Shown here: positions 33,126-45,686 of the stretch, piece after piece
Numbering within the stretch: the stretch's first letter is position 1
Layout: every line of letters starts with the position of its first letter
Assembly (NCBI GenBank): GCA_001600455.1
Contig: BCKC01000006.1
Coordinates: 2,604,001-2,668,000, forward strand
Origin: Endocalyx cinctus
Lineage: Eukaryota > Ascomycota > Sordariomycetes > Amphisphaeriales > Apiosporaceae
DNA length: 64,000 nt
Reading direction: 5' to 3'
The notes under the pieces: generated by a model
The model's input: only the letters and a program-made list of their open reading frames with translations
What the model was told of the DNA's origin: nothing
Databases searched by the model: none
Position numbers and translations under genes: made by a program

Positions 33126-33176
33126 CCCCCCCCCCCCCTTTTACCGTCTAATGAGGTTTAATAATAATAATAATAA
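33126..33176. repeat. Poly-C (13) and (TAA)6 pair
   Basis: A run of thirteen C at 33126-33138 and a TAA trinucleotide repeat at 33159-33176, preceded by an A run of about 17 at 33093-33109. Confidence 0.85.
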
Positions 33177-34802
33177 CAAAAGAGGAACATTCTATATATA
33201 CACACATGAAATGAAATGTAAATACCGTACTTTTGTCTTTGGGTTGTATCGTGCGATCAAAGGCTGATAGCCTACTCCCAGACGCGCGGTCGCAAATGCC
33301 GCTGCGCGGAAGAGAGCGGTCAATCAGAACAGGACCATCGACCGATCAATCAATCAATTAATCTGGAACATAACTGAAGTAACTACTGATAAAGTATCTT
33401 ATCGTGCGATGCGACGGATACCGTAAGCAGGCACATTCCTTCCCTTTCCTTTTCCCTCCTCCTCTCCCTCTACTATTCCTGCCAACGCCCCTCTGCAAAT
33501 TTCCGCCGGCGGAAGAAAATCTCGTGACAGGAGGACCCTAAAGATAGATAGATAAGATTATTACCACGAGAAGACGTCACTGCCCTGCTCACTTCGGACG
33601 AAAACCCGCGTCGGCTCGGAGGGTAAGTAGAGAGCGAGGAGCTTGGCTCTCGTCATTGTATCAATTTATATCTCGGTGTACCTTCGCGGAACTTTTTTTC
33701 ATCATCGCCATCTCTTTCTCAAAACTATTTCGTGATGGGACCCGCGAGGAATGAGTCAGTCACTGATATGAGCCCCACGCGCATTGATTGCGCTATACAT
33801 AGCAAGGAGGAAGAAGAAGAAGAAGAACGTTAACCTAGCTGGATTACCTGGTTCCGGTTCCGGTTCCTACATTAAGTGATCGTTTAAAGGAAGTGAGTTG
33901 TAGGACTCGGAAATATGGAATAGACGGCCTAGTCAGGACTTGATAGCATGTCCTGTGAAAACCTCCTTTTACTCTGGTCCATGAAGATACCTTGCGTAGA
34001 CTCCCATGAAACTCATCTCAAGATCCCTCTTATCTTAATCTCCGCTATTAGAAGCTGAAAAGTCCTTCTTCTTCTTTCCTCCTCGCTCAGTGAGTGAGCA
34101 GGTAAGTGATAGGGCTCATTTCCTCACCCCCAAGGCTAGGTAGGGCCTTGCCGGCGTGGGATATGATCTAAAAAATCATCCTAGCATAAAAGTCAGTAGT
34201 TTATGTTATATGTACACATACATATGCATTCCCGCCAAAACTTCGGCTATGTATCATCCCGTTTCAGAGAACTTAAAACAACACACACGCATACATAGTA
34301 CTCCGTAAATTGTACCGTATATTTTGAGTATAAAAATAACGTTGGCGGACTTGTAAGCGGTTTGCAGACAATGTACAAAATCGGCCGACGCTCCGAGCGA
34401 ATGAGAAGGGGGTGACTCTAAAAATAAGCAAATGACAAAAGAGAAAAAAAAAATGAATTGACAGGAGAAGTAATTTAAAAAGGAAAATAGAGTTGGTTCG
34501 TCTGTTTTTTTATTATTTGTTGCTTTTCATAGGAAACTACTTCATGCAGTTTTATTTTGTAATGTTCATCTTAATATTCTTTTTGCTCGGTGTTACTTAC
34601 GGTACTTACTTTTTACCTTGCTGCTGTTTTGACCTCGCCTCATAACTACGTAGCGTTCACGGTAAACAATTACTAGTTTTCTGCCCCAGGGACAAACAAG
34701 TAAGACGCCTTCTACGTAGCAAGCAAGCATAATGGGGGGGGCCCAACATGAAGGACGTACGTAGCGTAGTAGGAAGACAAGTAAAAAAAAAAAAAGGGGG
34801 GG

Positions 34803-34834
34803 NNNNNNNNNNNNNNNNNNNNNNNNNNNNNNNN
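34803..34834. other. Assembly gap (32 N)
   Basis: Thirty-two N flanked by A12G7 on the left and GGG on the right; true size and content are unknown. The flanking homopolymers probably caused the gap. Confidence 0.99.
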
Positions 34835-37800
34835 GGGTTGGGTGTAACTTTGATCCACCGCATCCCTATTTCTTCCTACCGATGCTGTTGTTATTGTTTC
34901 TGCTTGCTGCTGCTACTGCTGCTGTTGGGACATAACAACAAAAGGTGCACATACGTAATTTCGTAAATTTCTCCCCTTTACGGGCCGAGAAAGAAACCCG
35001 ATTCCTTCGGGGAAAGTTGACATGTCGAAAAAAACAAAAATTCATGTTGGGGGGCCGCATTTTTTGTCGTCCCGCATGTATTATCGGTTCCTGCCCCTGA
35101 AGATGCTTAGGAGTTCATTCGAGGGTGAAAAAAAAAAAAAACTCCCCGAAATGTACGCTCTGATGTCTGTGTCAATGCGGCACAGGGAGCCTTTTTTTGG
35201 TTCTTTGATTGACTCGTGATTCAGCGTAGAACCACCAACAACATACTTTTACCTATAGATGTTGGTTATAAGAGAGAAAGGAGGGGGGAAAGAATAATGA
35301 ATGAAATGAAGAAAATAAACAATAGATTAATGAACCCGCGATGACCCGAGAAGATCCGTGCCTCGACCTCATTACCTTTTCCGTATAGCTATCTCCTCGT
35401 CTCTGGGACACGGACACGTCGTCACATGAAAGGAGGTTTTGGAGCCGGGGGCGGGATTGGGAGGGGAGGGGGGTGTATGTTGGAGATGCCTTTAACTGTG
35501 TTGGTTCCATTATTTGACGTGTTATACTCTCCTTATGTAGAGTACATACACACGCACACGCTACATCACGGTACCTACCACGTAGGGTTACACGCATGGC
35601 CAAGTTTGGATAATAACGTAGATCATGTGTTCCGTGCCATGCTGTTCCATTACCACGCCGTTGGTTTTGTTTTTCTTTTGCCCATATTCCACCTCGGCCT
35701 TTTCGCACTTTTCCCCCTCGGGTCCGGCCCCCAAACCCCATGTCCTTTACTTGGTATATACTAGCGGTTCGTGAAAACTCGGATCGGATTCGTCAGTGTG
35801 AATGAAGTCAGGTAAATAAGAAGGGGGAACGCATATGCGTAACCCTTTTCTTTTTGTCCTTTTCTCCAAGATAGACCGCTTCTCTTTCTTGGAGACGGGA
35901 CCGAGTAAATAAATCACGTCGTCATCGTATATACGGCATTTGCGTATATAGTAGTATTATTGTTGTCGCTGTTGTTTTGTTCTCCCCCCTTGCTTATAAC
36001 ATGCAGAATTATATGGAGAGTTCGTCCTCTGTGGTTTAAGTTATATGTCGTGCCTACATAATAGATACCACGTTAAGGTCGTATCGCGCCACAGTGTAGC
36101 ATATACTACTTAGCTACGAAAGGTAAATTACCAAATGAACGGTATAAAGGATTCAAACAAGAAGGTTAACATGGGAAATAAGGGGGTAGGGGGGGCATGT
36201 GTGCGTCTCGTATTGTCGCGTTTGTGACCTATATTCGAGTTATGCGTTATTTCCGTCGAAGGCATTGTTGGTTCAGGTAGGTTCAGGTAGAACTGAATTC
36301 GATTAAAAAACACTAATAAAAGAAATCGTCGCTGGATTAAATAAATGATCATGCGTTCGAGCCGACCCTGGAATAATGCAAATTACGAGATTTACGAGTT
36401 GATATGTAGAAGTGAAAAGGTATCCAACGAAGCATGATGTCACCGCTCATAAACCGTATACATACGTACGCTCGGAAATTAGTTATCCTAAAGACTTGAC
36501 TAGGTATTCTTATACATAGTAATGTATACTGGAAGGATTGGAGACAAATTGACAAGGTTGGGTCGGCACATGGCCCTTCATTTAAAGTGAGTATGTAAGC
36601 ACTATTCATAGGTAGTTCGTCCATTACCAACGCACAGGTAACGATTACCTGTCTCTTTTACCCACTCTCCTTTCCCGATCATCGTGGGCGACATGGCGGA
36701 CACGTCAAAGTTCTTGAGCCGTCAGGGGGCTAATTAACCCCCCCACGAATAGGCCTAAGCTATCCAGGAACAAATGGATTGCCGTTTTGAGTCTAATATC
36801 GCGATAATTGGCTTTTTTCTTTTTGCTACGTAGTAAGTCCTTCAAAGAACGTATACGCAACCTCGTCAAGCGACATGGCCGTATAAGCCCTGTAGCAAGG
36901 ACCCGATCCTTTTCGCGACATGGATCTTTCTTTCTTTTTCATCTCCCGCTCGAATCGTGGAATCTATCACCAGACCGGAGGCGAACAAATCCCCTAGCTA
37001 TCCCGCATTTAAGCAAGGCGCGATCGATCTATAATCCACCCCCATGTTCCCTATCCTGCCCAGCAAGCTCATGCGAGTGAGTCAGTCCGTTGCCATGTGG
37101 CGTGAAAACTCTTGGTGACGGGTTTCTCGAACGTGAGAAGAATGATTCAGTACGACGATCTTCTAGTTAAAAACATTCGGGACGTCTTGACGATTGAAGA
37201 CGTTCCGATACCATGATGGTGGTAGCGTATATCTCAGGTCAAATATACATACCATTTCACTACATAAAGGGCATGAAGAAGTCAACCTTTCTGAGCAAAG
37301 ATAGATGGAGATTATGTATCGAAACTATCCTAGATCCTAGACGAAGGAATAACTCAACCGCCTGTAGCGCAGTTGTACACTACTAGTATGATAGTGTAGG
37401 ACATACTCAAACCCCTGAAAGGCCTTTTCTCCAAGTTTACCAGTCTCGACCGGGAACCGGGTATGAAAACATCGAAAGTACTCCGTACAACCACGTTCAT
37501 TATGCCTGTTGCCGTGAAAGTAGTGTATATCAATTGTTCCAGATCAAGGGATCAGTCAGGGGTGGAGGGTCATCTCTCTCTCTTTTTTTTTTTTTTTTTC
37601 CTCTTTGGCGCCCGCTTCTCCCCGCTTTTTCAAACCACCAACCACATGGTATTCGGTAACATGGTATAAAAATAGGTATTAGGCTGCAACAATTGACAAG
37701 AACCAGGGTATAAAGTACGGTGGAACCACCCTTACTTACTCTCCTCCCCCAAGTCTTCTAGTGCACGGGAAAAGAATATATATACGAAATACGCACGATA

Positions 37801-39662
37801 CGTAAAGGAAGGAGACGCAAATTAATGGGCTAAATGATGATCGACGGTGCTTTCGTGAAAAACAAGAAGGGCTGAATCTACGGAAGCGCTAATCAAGTAG
37901 TACTGTAGTTTATACTTGATTTGGTGTTGTATTTTAGATCCTACAATGAAAGTAGTATATATGTACGTATGTAGGTATGTATGTGCGGATGCGTATGCAA
38001 TCCTATCTAGTAAAATACCATCTTATCTATTTTACGCCCGCATCTCGTTTCTACGCTATCTAACCATAACCATCTACTTTTTAGTCAATGTATCGTCGCA
38101 TCGCTCTGCTTCTATATCTGATGTAGCGACCGTATGATGCCCTGTACATAGTTAACTTTCTAATTAAGACATTATTATCATTATTCGTCCTGTTCCTTCT
38201 TACCACGAAACAGGACGGACACCTATAGACCCGTTTCGGGACCGTCGATGGTGTGCTGATTGTGTAAGTGGTTGGCTAAGAAGGGTAGGTGGAAGGATCG
38301 CGTGCGTGCGTGGCTTACAGAAATGTATATGTACGGCGGAACCCATAGCTGTGGGCAGTGTTACATGTTTCACAGAAGAAGAATCTTGAGAACATTCCTT
38401 TCCTTCCTTCGAGGTAACTCTGAAATGTTTTTTCCAAGATAAAGGACGAATTAGAATAATAATAATAATAAAAATTAGATGCATTTTCCCACGACGATCT
38501 TTTTTTTTTTTTACCTAAGTTTTTTGTTTCGGTACCGAGAGTTTCCTGTCTAAATTGAGAAGAATTGTCCTTTTTTGATTTTCTGCAGTTTCCTTAATCT
38601 ATCCATCTTTTTTTCAGTTCGGCGACGATACGGGGAACACATACCTACGACCTCGCTGTTTCACCGGTGCGAAGAAGAAGAAAAAAGTACAACAAGCCCT
38701 CGAAATGGAAAATTAGCGATGGGACGAAGGAACGAAAGAAGGACCAGCTGAGGAACCACCTACCACGTTTTGCCGTCGCATGAAGATTCCAATGTAGTAC
38801 AGTCGTATGGATCTAAGAGAGAATTTATTGTCACCATGTCACCCTACCAGCCTATCTATCCACTACTTGCGATAGCACCCCTTTTTTTTGCCCCTCCCTC
38901 AACTTTTTACGTCGTATTCAGTCTTCCTTTCGTTTTTTTTTTTTTAATCTACACCTAATAATATATCGTAGAAAGACAATAATGTCTTAGTTTAAAAAAC
39001 ATGTTAATAGTGTACCATAATTATATCGAGTCTTTCGATGCCCTAGGCAATTTGTCACATTATTCTTTTGAAATGTTTATATATACACACCAATAGCATA
39101 AGAGGGATAGGATGTGATAGACAGACCCTTGATTCCAGCTTTCTTGTGGTGATCCGCACTAATAGCGTATTCAACCACTTACACTGCATACAGCGTCTCC
39201 ATCCTATCTTCCCTTTTATCAACACCAACGACAATATTAGGAAACATCCAACCAATATTGCGCTGCAAATAGTCCCATGTTACAGTCCTTGAAGGTACAC
39301 GAAATCTTTATCATTACAAAAAATAAATATCAAATCGATCGGATGCTTCAATACGAATTAACTAGAGAAAATTAAACTTCGGCGAGGCTTTTGCGCGCGC
39401 ATCATATGACCTGGGATATTTAATCTATCCTACCTTAGATAAGTTCAGCGCGGCACCTGAGAAACCCGAAACGTTGAGAGAGAGCTCATTCCAAGTTTTA
39501 CACAACTTTTCATTTTTTCTATTCAGCCTCTTTTCGGACCGACGACATTTTCCTCTTCCGTAGTTGCTAGTATATAGTATACACTACACTGCACTATACT
39601 AGATATGTATATGCGTGTCTTATCCATCGGTTTGCGGCGCAACGGATGACGGCCTAGCCGTT

Positions 39663-39682
39663 AAAAAAAAAAAAAAAAAAAA
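39663..39682. repeat. Poly-A tract, 20 bases
   Basis: Uninterrupted A run in the gene-free region. Confidence 0.9.
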
Positions 39683-40241
39683 GAAAGGCGAAGGATAAGG
39701 CGAGAGAGCTATCTATATCAGTATACCATTTTAGTATTAACATCACAACTCTTCGTGAAGTTGGCACGCTAAAGAAGTTGGTGTAGAGAAAGGGGGAAAA
39801 AACAGATGCAGCTATATGTACAGGTAAAACGTAGTCCTATCGTTTCAAAGTCCTATTCGGAGGAGTCTAGATTGATGACTAACTAGCCACTCTTTTTACC
39901 TTTGCAGGACGGATCCGAGCGTACCGTAGGCACGGGATCGAATGTTGAAATATGGGATAGCAGCCGGTATACCTACATTAGTACGAAGCCCGTGCTTCTT
40001 GGTCGAGGCGGTTCATAAGCTCGGTGATATGTCAACCCGTCCAAGACTTTAGTACTTTTTTTTTTTGGCCCCCTTCAGGATCCTATCCTATCCTATCTTT
40101 AAACTTGTTCTCCTAGGAAAAGTTAAGATTTTTCTTTTTTTTAATGGTACGCAGAAGAGTAGAAGTCGGGAGAGTTGGCGATACGCTGGTTTACTGGCGT
40201 GACCAAGTGAGTTGGTCCCCAGAAAGGAATAAGCAAGGAAG

Positions 40242-40245
<4 letters not shown>

Positions 40246-40272
<27 letters not shown>
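40246..40272. repeat. Poly-A tract, 27 bases
   Basis: Uninterrupted A run in the gene-free region; another of 21 bases lies at 41948-41968. Confidence 0.9.
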
Positions 40273-43200
40273 GCCACCGGCTATGGCATAAGTCGTCGGA
40301 AGAGCCTCACACCAACCACTATTACGGCTGTCTAAGAAGGATCCATATTTAATATTTTGGTCTTTTCAGCTGAGGCTGTGTTGTTCAAAAAACATAAAGT
40401 GGAATAAAAAAAAAGGCACTGAAACAAAAAAAGGGGTGGCTTTTTTTTCTTCCTTTCTTTTTTAAACTTCGTACTATTTCATACGCTAAAAACCATTGGA
40501 AATCCTATAAAAGGCGTCGAATTAGGTTACGCCTCCACGTACGATGCACGTTTGGTCGCCGACGACCTTTTTTGGTTTTTATATCTGGGAAGGAATCTCG
40601 TTATCGCCGACTTAACGGGATCTGTTTTTGCTTTTCTTTTTTTTCTCTCCCTCTTTACTAGAATATGGTATATAAGAAGAAAAAAACTACGATAAGCCCA
40701 TATTTAGTATATATAGCACGCTATGAACATGTGAGCGCCACCAAAATCCGAAAAGAAATGCTCATTGCACTGTGAAACCAGCCTATCGGGATGGGTTGTT
40801 TAATAAAAGCCATGATCCTAAGCATGCGTATCTCTTTATATATATATACTATATAAAAATTCAACGTGTCTATATTCGCGACGGCGCGGTCGAGTCTGTC
40901 CTTCCTACCTGATAAAGTAAGTTACCTACGTATATACACGCCCAAGTCGGTTGGTATTTCGATCGATGCATATTGTATCTATAAACAGACCCCGTCAATA
41001 TGAAAGGGGAAAAAATGTCAAAGTAAAAAAGAAAAATCATTATCGTAAAGCGGCGTAGGGTCTCTCTCTTCTTCCTCAAAGGCCGTCACGTTAAGAACCA
41101 AGAAGAAACAAAAAAAAGTTCACTGCACATGGATAGGATTCTCTTGTACTACCATACTCCTGAAGATCATAAAGAGTTGATATGCGAAAGCCCGGAAGGA
41201 TTTGGTAGTGTAATAAGAAAGCAAAAGTTACGACTATTGTTAGTAAGCACCTATCTCTTCCCCATGACCTAGGATAAGGATTCGACACCCCTAAGAAGAA
41301 AAAACTCCGGGTTTAGAGGAGCGGTACGGAATGGATTGTGATAGTGTAGAGATACAGTCGGATGTGCACTTAAACTAGTTTTTTAGCATAACTGCTTGGA
41401 GTGTAGGACTTGAGGGAGATTCCGCGGGGACAGATGGTTAAACCTTCTTCATACGTCTCCTCGGTCTTGTGTGACCGAAACTTGATGGAACATGCTTCGA
41501 TTCTTCATCTAAAAAAGTTACAGGGTACATTTTAGTTGGGATAGGTATGCAATGTGGTGTAGAACGTTGCATTGCTTACAAGCTAGTAGTAACTCGCCTC
41601 CTAAAAAAACATATCATCTGAGCAATAACAGAGATAAACTATACGTAAGTAAAGTCCTAGTTCCGCCAATGATGCGTCACCGTCGTATTTTGAACCGTCT
41701 TGGATGAAACCCGTAGATACGTTTACGCTAGCAGAACTAGAATTATGGACTCCAGTTCTAATAATACGGACAACTGCATCATCGTACGTATATATCTGTG
41801 TTTATTTTTTTTATGGAGGAGTCATGGTGGTGGCTTACAAGGAAAGGAACAGGATGGGAAACAAGCACAGGTAGACTCGGAAAGGAAAATAATAACGAAA
41901 AAAGAGATATAGGTAATAAGTTCTACGCGTAACAACGGTCCTGGATTAAAAAAAAAAAAAAAAAAAAAGAAGGGTATTACTTATCTTCCCCTGAAAAAGC
42001 GAAGGATTCGGAAAAATTGGGGTTATTAAACAGCAGGGGGCTAGGTTTGACATATTAGTAGCTATGGCCTAGTTAGGAAAATATTATCAACGTTGGCTGC
42101 AGATAAACGAGAACGAGAGTGTATCCATATGGATCTATCTTCAGCACATGACAGACGCCTGGTACGCCAGGAATACAATGGAGCTCGGTAGAGAGAACAA
42201 GAGATAGAGGAAGTAGGAGTCGGAAAGAGGTTTTTTTTTTTTTTTTAATCAATTAGGATTCTTGGAAGTGCTGGTTTTGGATCATGCTTTCAATTCATGC
42301 TTGAGAAACGTAATCGTCTAAACCGTTTCCGACATTCGATCTACCAATCGCTTCATAATAGATAGTAAGTAATTAGTAGTAATCATAGCCGAACGCGTAG
42401 ACTAATAACTGCGGCCCGGTTGGTGTTATCTTTGCATGGGACGAAAAAAAAAAACACTAAATTGGAACTCGAAAGCGCCGTGCACGTTGCATTGAGGAAT
42501 GGCACGGTTGGCTGTATCACACAACACCTTTTCCTTTTCGGACATGTGGAGAAGGTTCATCTCCGCAAGTACCGGAGCCGAATGCGAGTTGGCGAGACTT
42601 TGCTGTCGTCCGGGGTGCAAGATTAAGAAAAAAGGCGAGTTACAAGATTACCTGGTTATTACTATTCTTAAGATTGGGGTAATAAAAAAAAATTAGGTAC
42701 CAACGACATATGTATCGTATCTATCTATATACCCTCTTCTCGTCTGGGGGCGATGTATCGTAACGTCTCGTATATACCCGGAGTCTCCAGCTTCTGAAAA
42801 TAACCGGCAAGGAGGAAGGATCGTGCTGTAGCGGTTAGTGCCGTATTATGATAGTCAAAAGATGGAGCCTCGTGCTTTGCCTGATTCTTATTAAAATGAA
42901 AAGGAAAGTTAAAAAGAAGAAGAAAAACTGTATGTAAAGCCGACCGTTAACGCGTAAGCATAATGCATATACACAATCCGCGATTGAGGGTTTATGTAGT
43001 TGGTCTATAACTATTCTCCGTTATAATCATAGTAATTTGGAAGTGAATTTTAGCACGGGAAGCTAACTCCTTCGATGGATGTTACTTACTTTAGCAGCTC
43101 CACCGAAGGAATTGAGTTAGGCGCAAGGAGGTTCAACCATTCCCGCAGCATAACGGATTTGAGGTTTCGTGTATGTGATGAGGTGGTGTCGATGATAAGT

Positions 43201-45651
43201 AGGAGCGAAGTGATTACATCTTTAATCGTCAGGGGAGTAAGTAACATCGAACCAGGCGAGTTGGTATATTTTTACCTTTTAAGACGACGTTGAAGCGGTC
43301 AGATGAACCAACATGTACCGCACTTAGGAGTATTGTGCCTCACATTTACGTCATTGCCGAATGGTAGAGCCGCCCGAGTGCGACGATGCTCGGCGGAATA
43401 AGTTTGAATTAGTGAGCCAGTTTCAAGATGTTGGCGGCATCATGGAGCCAATGCGTATCTAGTCCACTTTATCGTACGACGGTCCGTAGAAAGATCAAAA
43501 AAGAAAACATAAATCCTTCCAGCTTAATCATACGAACTATGATCGTCGATGCGGAAAGTGTAGAAAGCGGGCCAAGAAGAGTTACAGTTGGTCTTTTGTC
43601 CTTGATCTCCCACGTATCCAAGACGCAGTAGGTACAGCCTAGCCCACGCGCATTTCTGGGCAGCTTGAGGGGCTCACCGTTTCGATGTCATCACGAAGGG
43701 GGCGGCGGCCGCTTGTCGTATCTTTAATCCCGACATCACTCGGGCGGGTTAAGCCAAGACGGTGGAGATTGCGGTAGCACACGATTTCCCGGAGTGGGTT
43801 TCGCTTTACACTACATTATATACTACATCATAACTTGCCTATCAAAATATTTATCTGGTTGTTGGATGAAGTACGTACTACCCAGGTCAATGTAGCGTTT
43901 TTGTTTGCGCATGCAGATCGCTAAAAGACGTCGGTGGCTTAAAAAAAAAGGTCGACGATAAAGAGAATATGGCGGCCGCATTCCGCTTTTAACCCCTCGC
44001 CAAATTATCAAATCTTGGTTCAACAGTGGCGCAAGATCCTACGGTTCCGACCAGAGAGATACTTGAATATTTTGCCCAGAAAATATGAACATACGGCGTA
44101 TAATGAATGTATGTTACATTGTTGTACGACTTTTGGCCTACCGGTGCGATGTGAAGGACTTTGTAAATTCGATTAGTAATTGTTAACCTTGGGGTTTCTT
44201 GGAGATGCTTGGGGTTTTGATTCTTGGGTGGTATCGATGAATAATAACTAGATTAGATCATCGACGTGGCAGTAACTGTGATAGTGACAGGGTTAATCAT
44301 TTCCCACGTAAATCTCCTGATTTTGTAGATACGTGTATGTATGTTCTGTTTATCGTTGGAAGTAAATGACGAAGTTTATAAAATGCGAAGATAGATGTGA
44401 GGTTCGGATCAAACAACGAAGTATCGTGTATATTGATGGTGATAGGGATTTGCATGCATGTCGTCGACTAACATTTTCGGATAGATGGACTCGTCTGGTT
44501 GGTGGATGGAAGAATAGAGAGGCTCAAAATAGCGGAAAGACATTCGATGCGAAGTGAGCAAAAGAAGGGGTTGGTTGCATATGTCTTGAAGATCGGGATT
44601 TGGGATTGCATACATTAGGTACTGCTGGTAGTAGCGGTTCTGTACGTGGTAGTGTAGTGTGGTGTAGTGTATTACAGTACAGTATAGTTTGCGGGCATAG
44701 GGTATTACAGGGCATCTACAGGCATCTACAGTGAATGAATACAGCGCAATACAGGACATGTGTACTATGTAGTGTAATGATAATGCATAACTTTATTTAT
44801 TGATTTATTTTTATTTTAATTTTTTTATGTATACTACTGTGTACATCCATACATATAGTGTACCCATGTATTGCAGTAGGTAGTATGAGGTAGCATACAT
44901 ACAAGTATCCATACGTAGTACGTGGGTATGAATATTAAAGGTAGGGGTATGCGAGGAGTCTTCGTAGGGGGTATGATCGAGTATCCCTTGTTCTTGTTGG
45001 GTGTTCCCACATGGTTTCGTCCGTGGCTAGGGCTGCTGGGCTATAGCTGAAAAATATGGTCGACCGCCAGTCTCTCATACAATACAGAGATCACAGTCTT
45101 ATTAATCCTTGCAAAGAGCGGTGGACTTGGCCTTCCTCATGCACATGCCATCTGCAATGCTACACTTTAACGCCCTAATAGTGATCAATCATGCAATTAC
45201 CCCCGCTATACCATACCGCTATACCGCGTGTACACCACACCCCGTACTCCACTAAAAAAAAAAACGAATTCCATACCGTATGGAACAAATTTCCCCTCCA
45301 TTACCGGATTGAAGCAAAACTGGTCGAAAAAGATCGTTATTTAATCTCTCATCTCATCTTTCATTGGTCGCAAAACCGACATATTCTAAACCAATAGATA
45401 AGTTTACCCAATTTTTATCACTTACATTAGGATATTGCTTCCCTAGAACAGATCGGGGTTCCAGGCAATCCATCCTTACGTATCCGATGGCCTGTTCTGC
45501 TTTAGGTATATCCATCCCTAATACGGTCTTCCGCATACACTACTTTGTTTTGATCTGTTTATATGTATAACCCTAGCGTAAGTAATTTACAGAGCCTCTT
45601 CAGCGAAGATGTTGCATTGCGTTTGATTTGCAAGGCAGCAGAGACAAATGT

Positions 45652-45655
<4 letters not shown>

Positions 45656-45684
<29 letters not shown>
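45656..45684. repeat. AC dinucleotide microsatellite
   Basis: Fourteen to fifteen AC units, followed directly by a GA-rich purine stretch to about 45712. Confidence 0.95.

Positions 45685-45686
<2 letters not shown>

Larger units (their letters stand above)
30938..34802. other. Gene-free region, left part of gene desert
   Basis: Nothing convincingly coding. It holds a TC microsatellite (31848-31884), a poly-C run (33126-33138), an adjacent (TAA)6 (33159-33176), a GTTCCG tandem (33851-33867), a TGAGTCA site near 33752, and one TACTCCGTA (34299-34307). It ends in A12G7 at the assembly gap. Confidence 0.6.

Noticed and set aside
35253..35741. 162-codon minus-strand frame
   Set aside because: No signature or recognisable domain, and it contains translated G/A-rich runs; treated as chance.
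43362..43425. Possible tRNA (TGCCGAATGGTAGAGC followed by GTTTGAATTAG)
   Set aside because: The boxes are only loosely similar and I cannot fold acceptor or anticodon stems.
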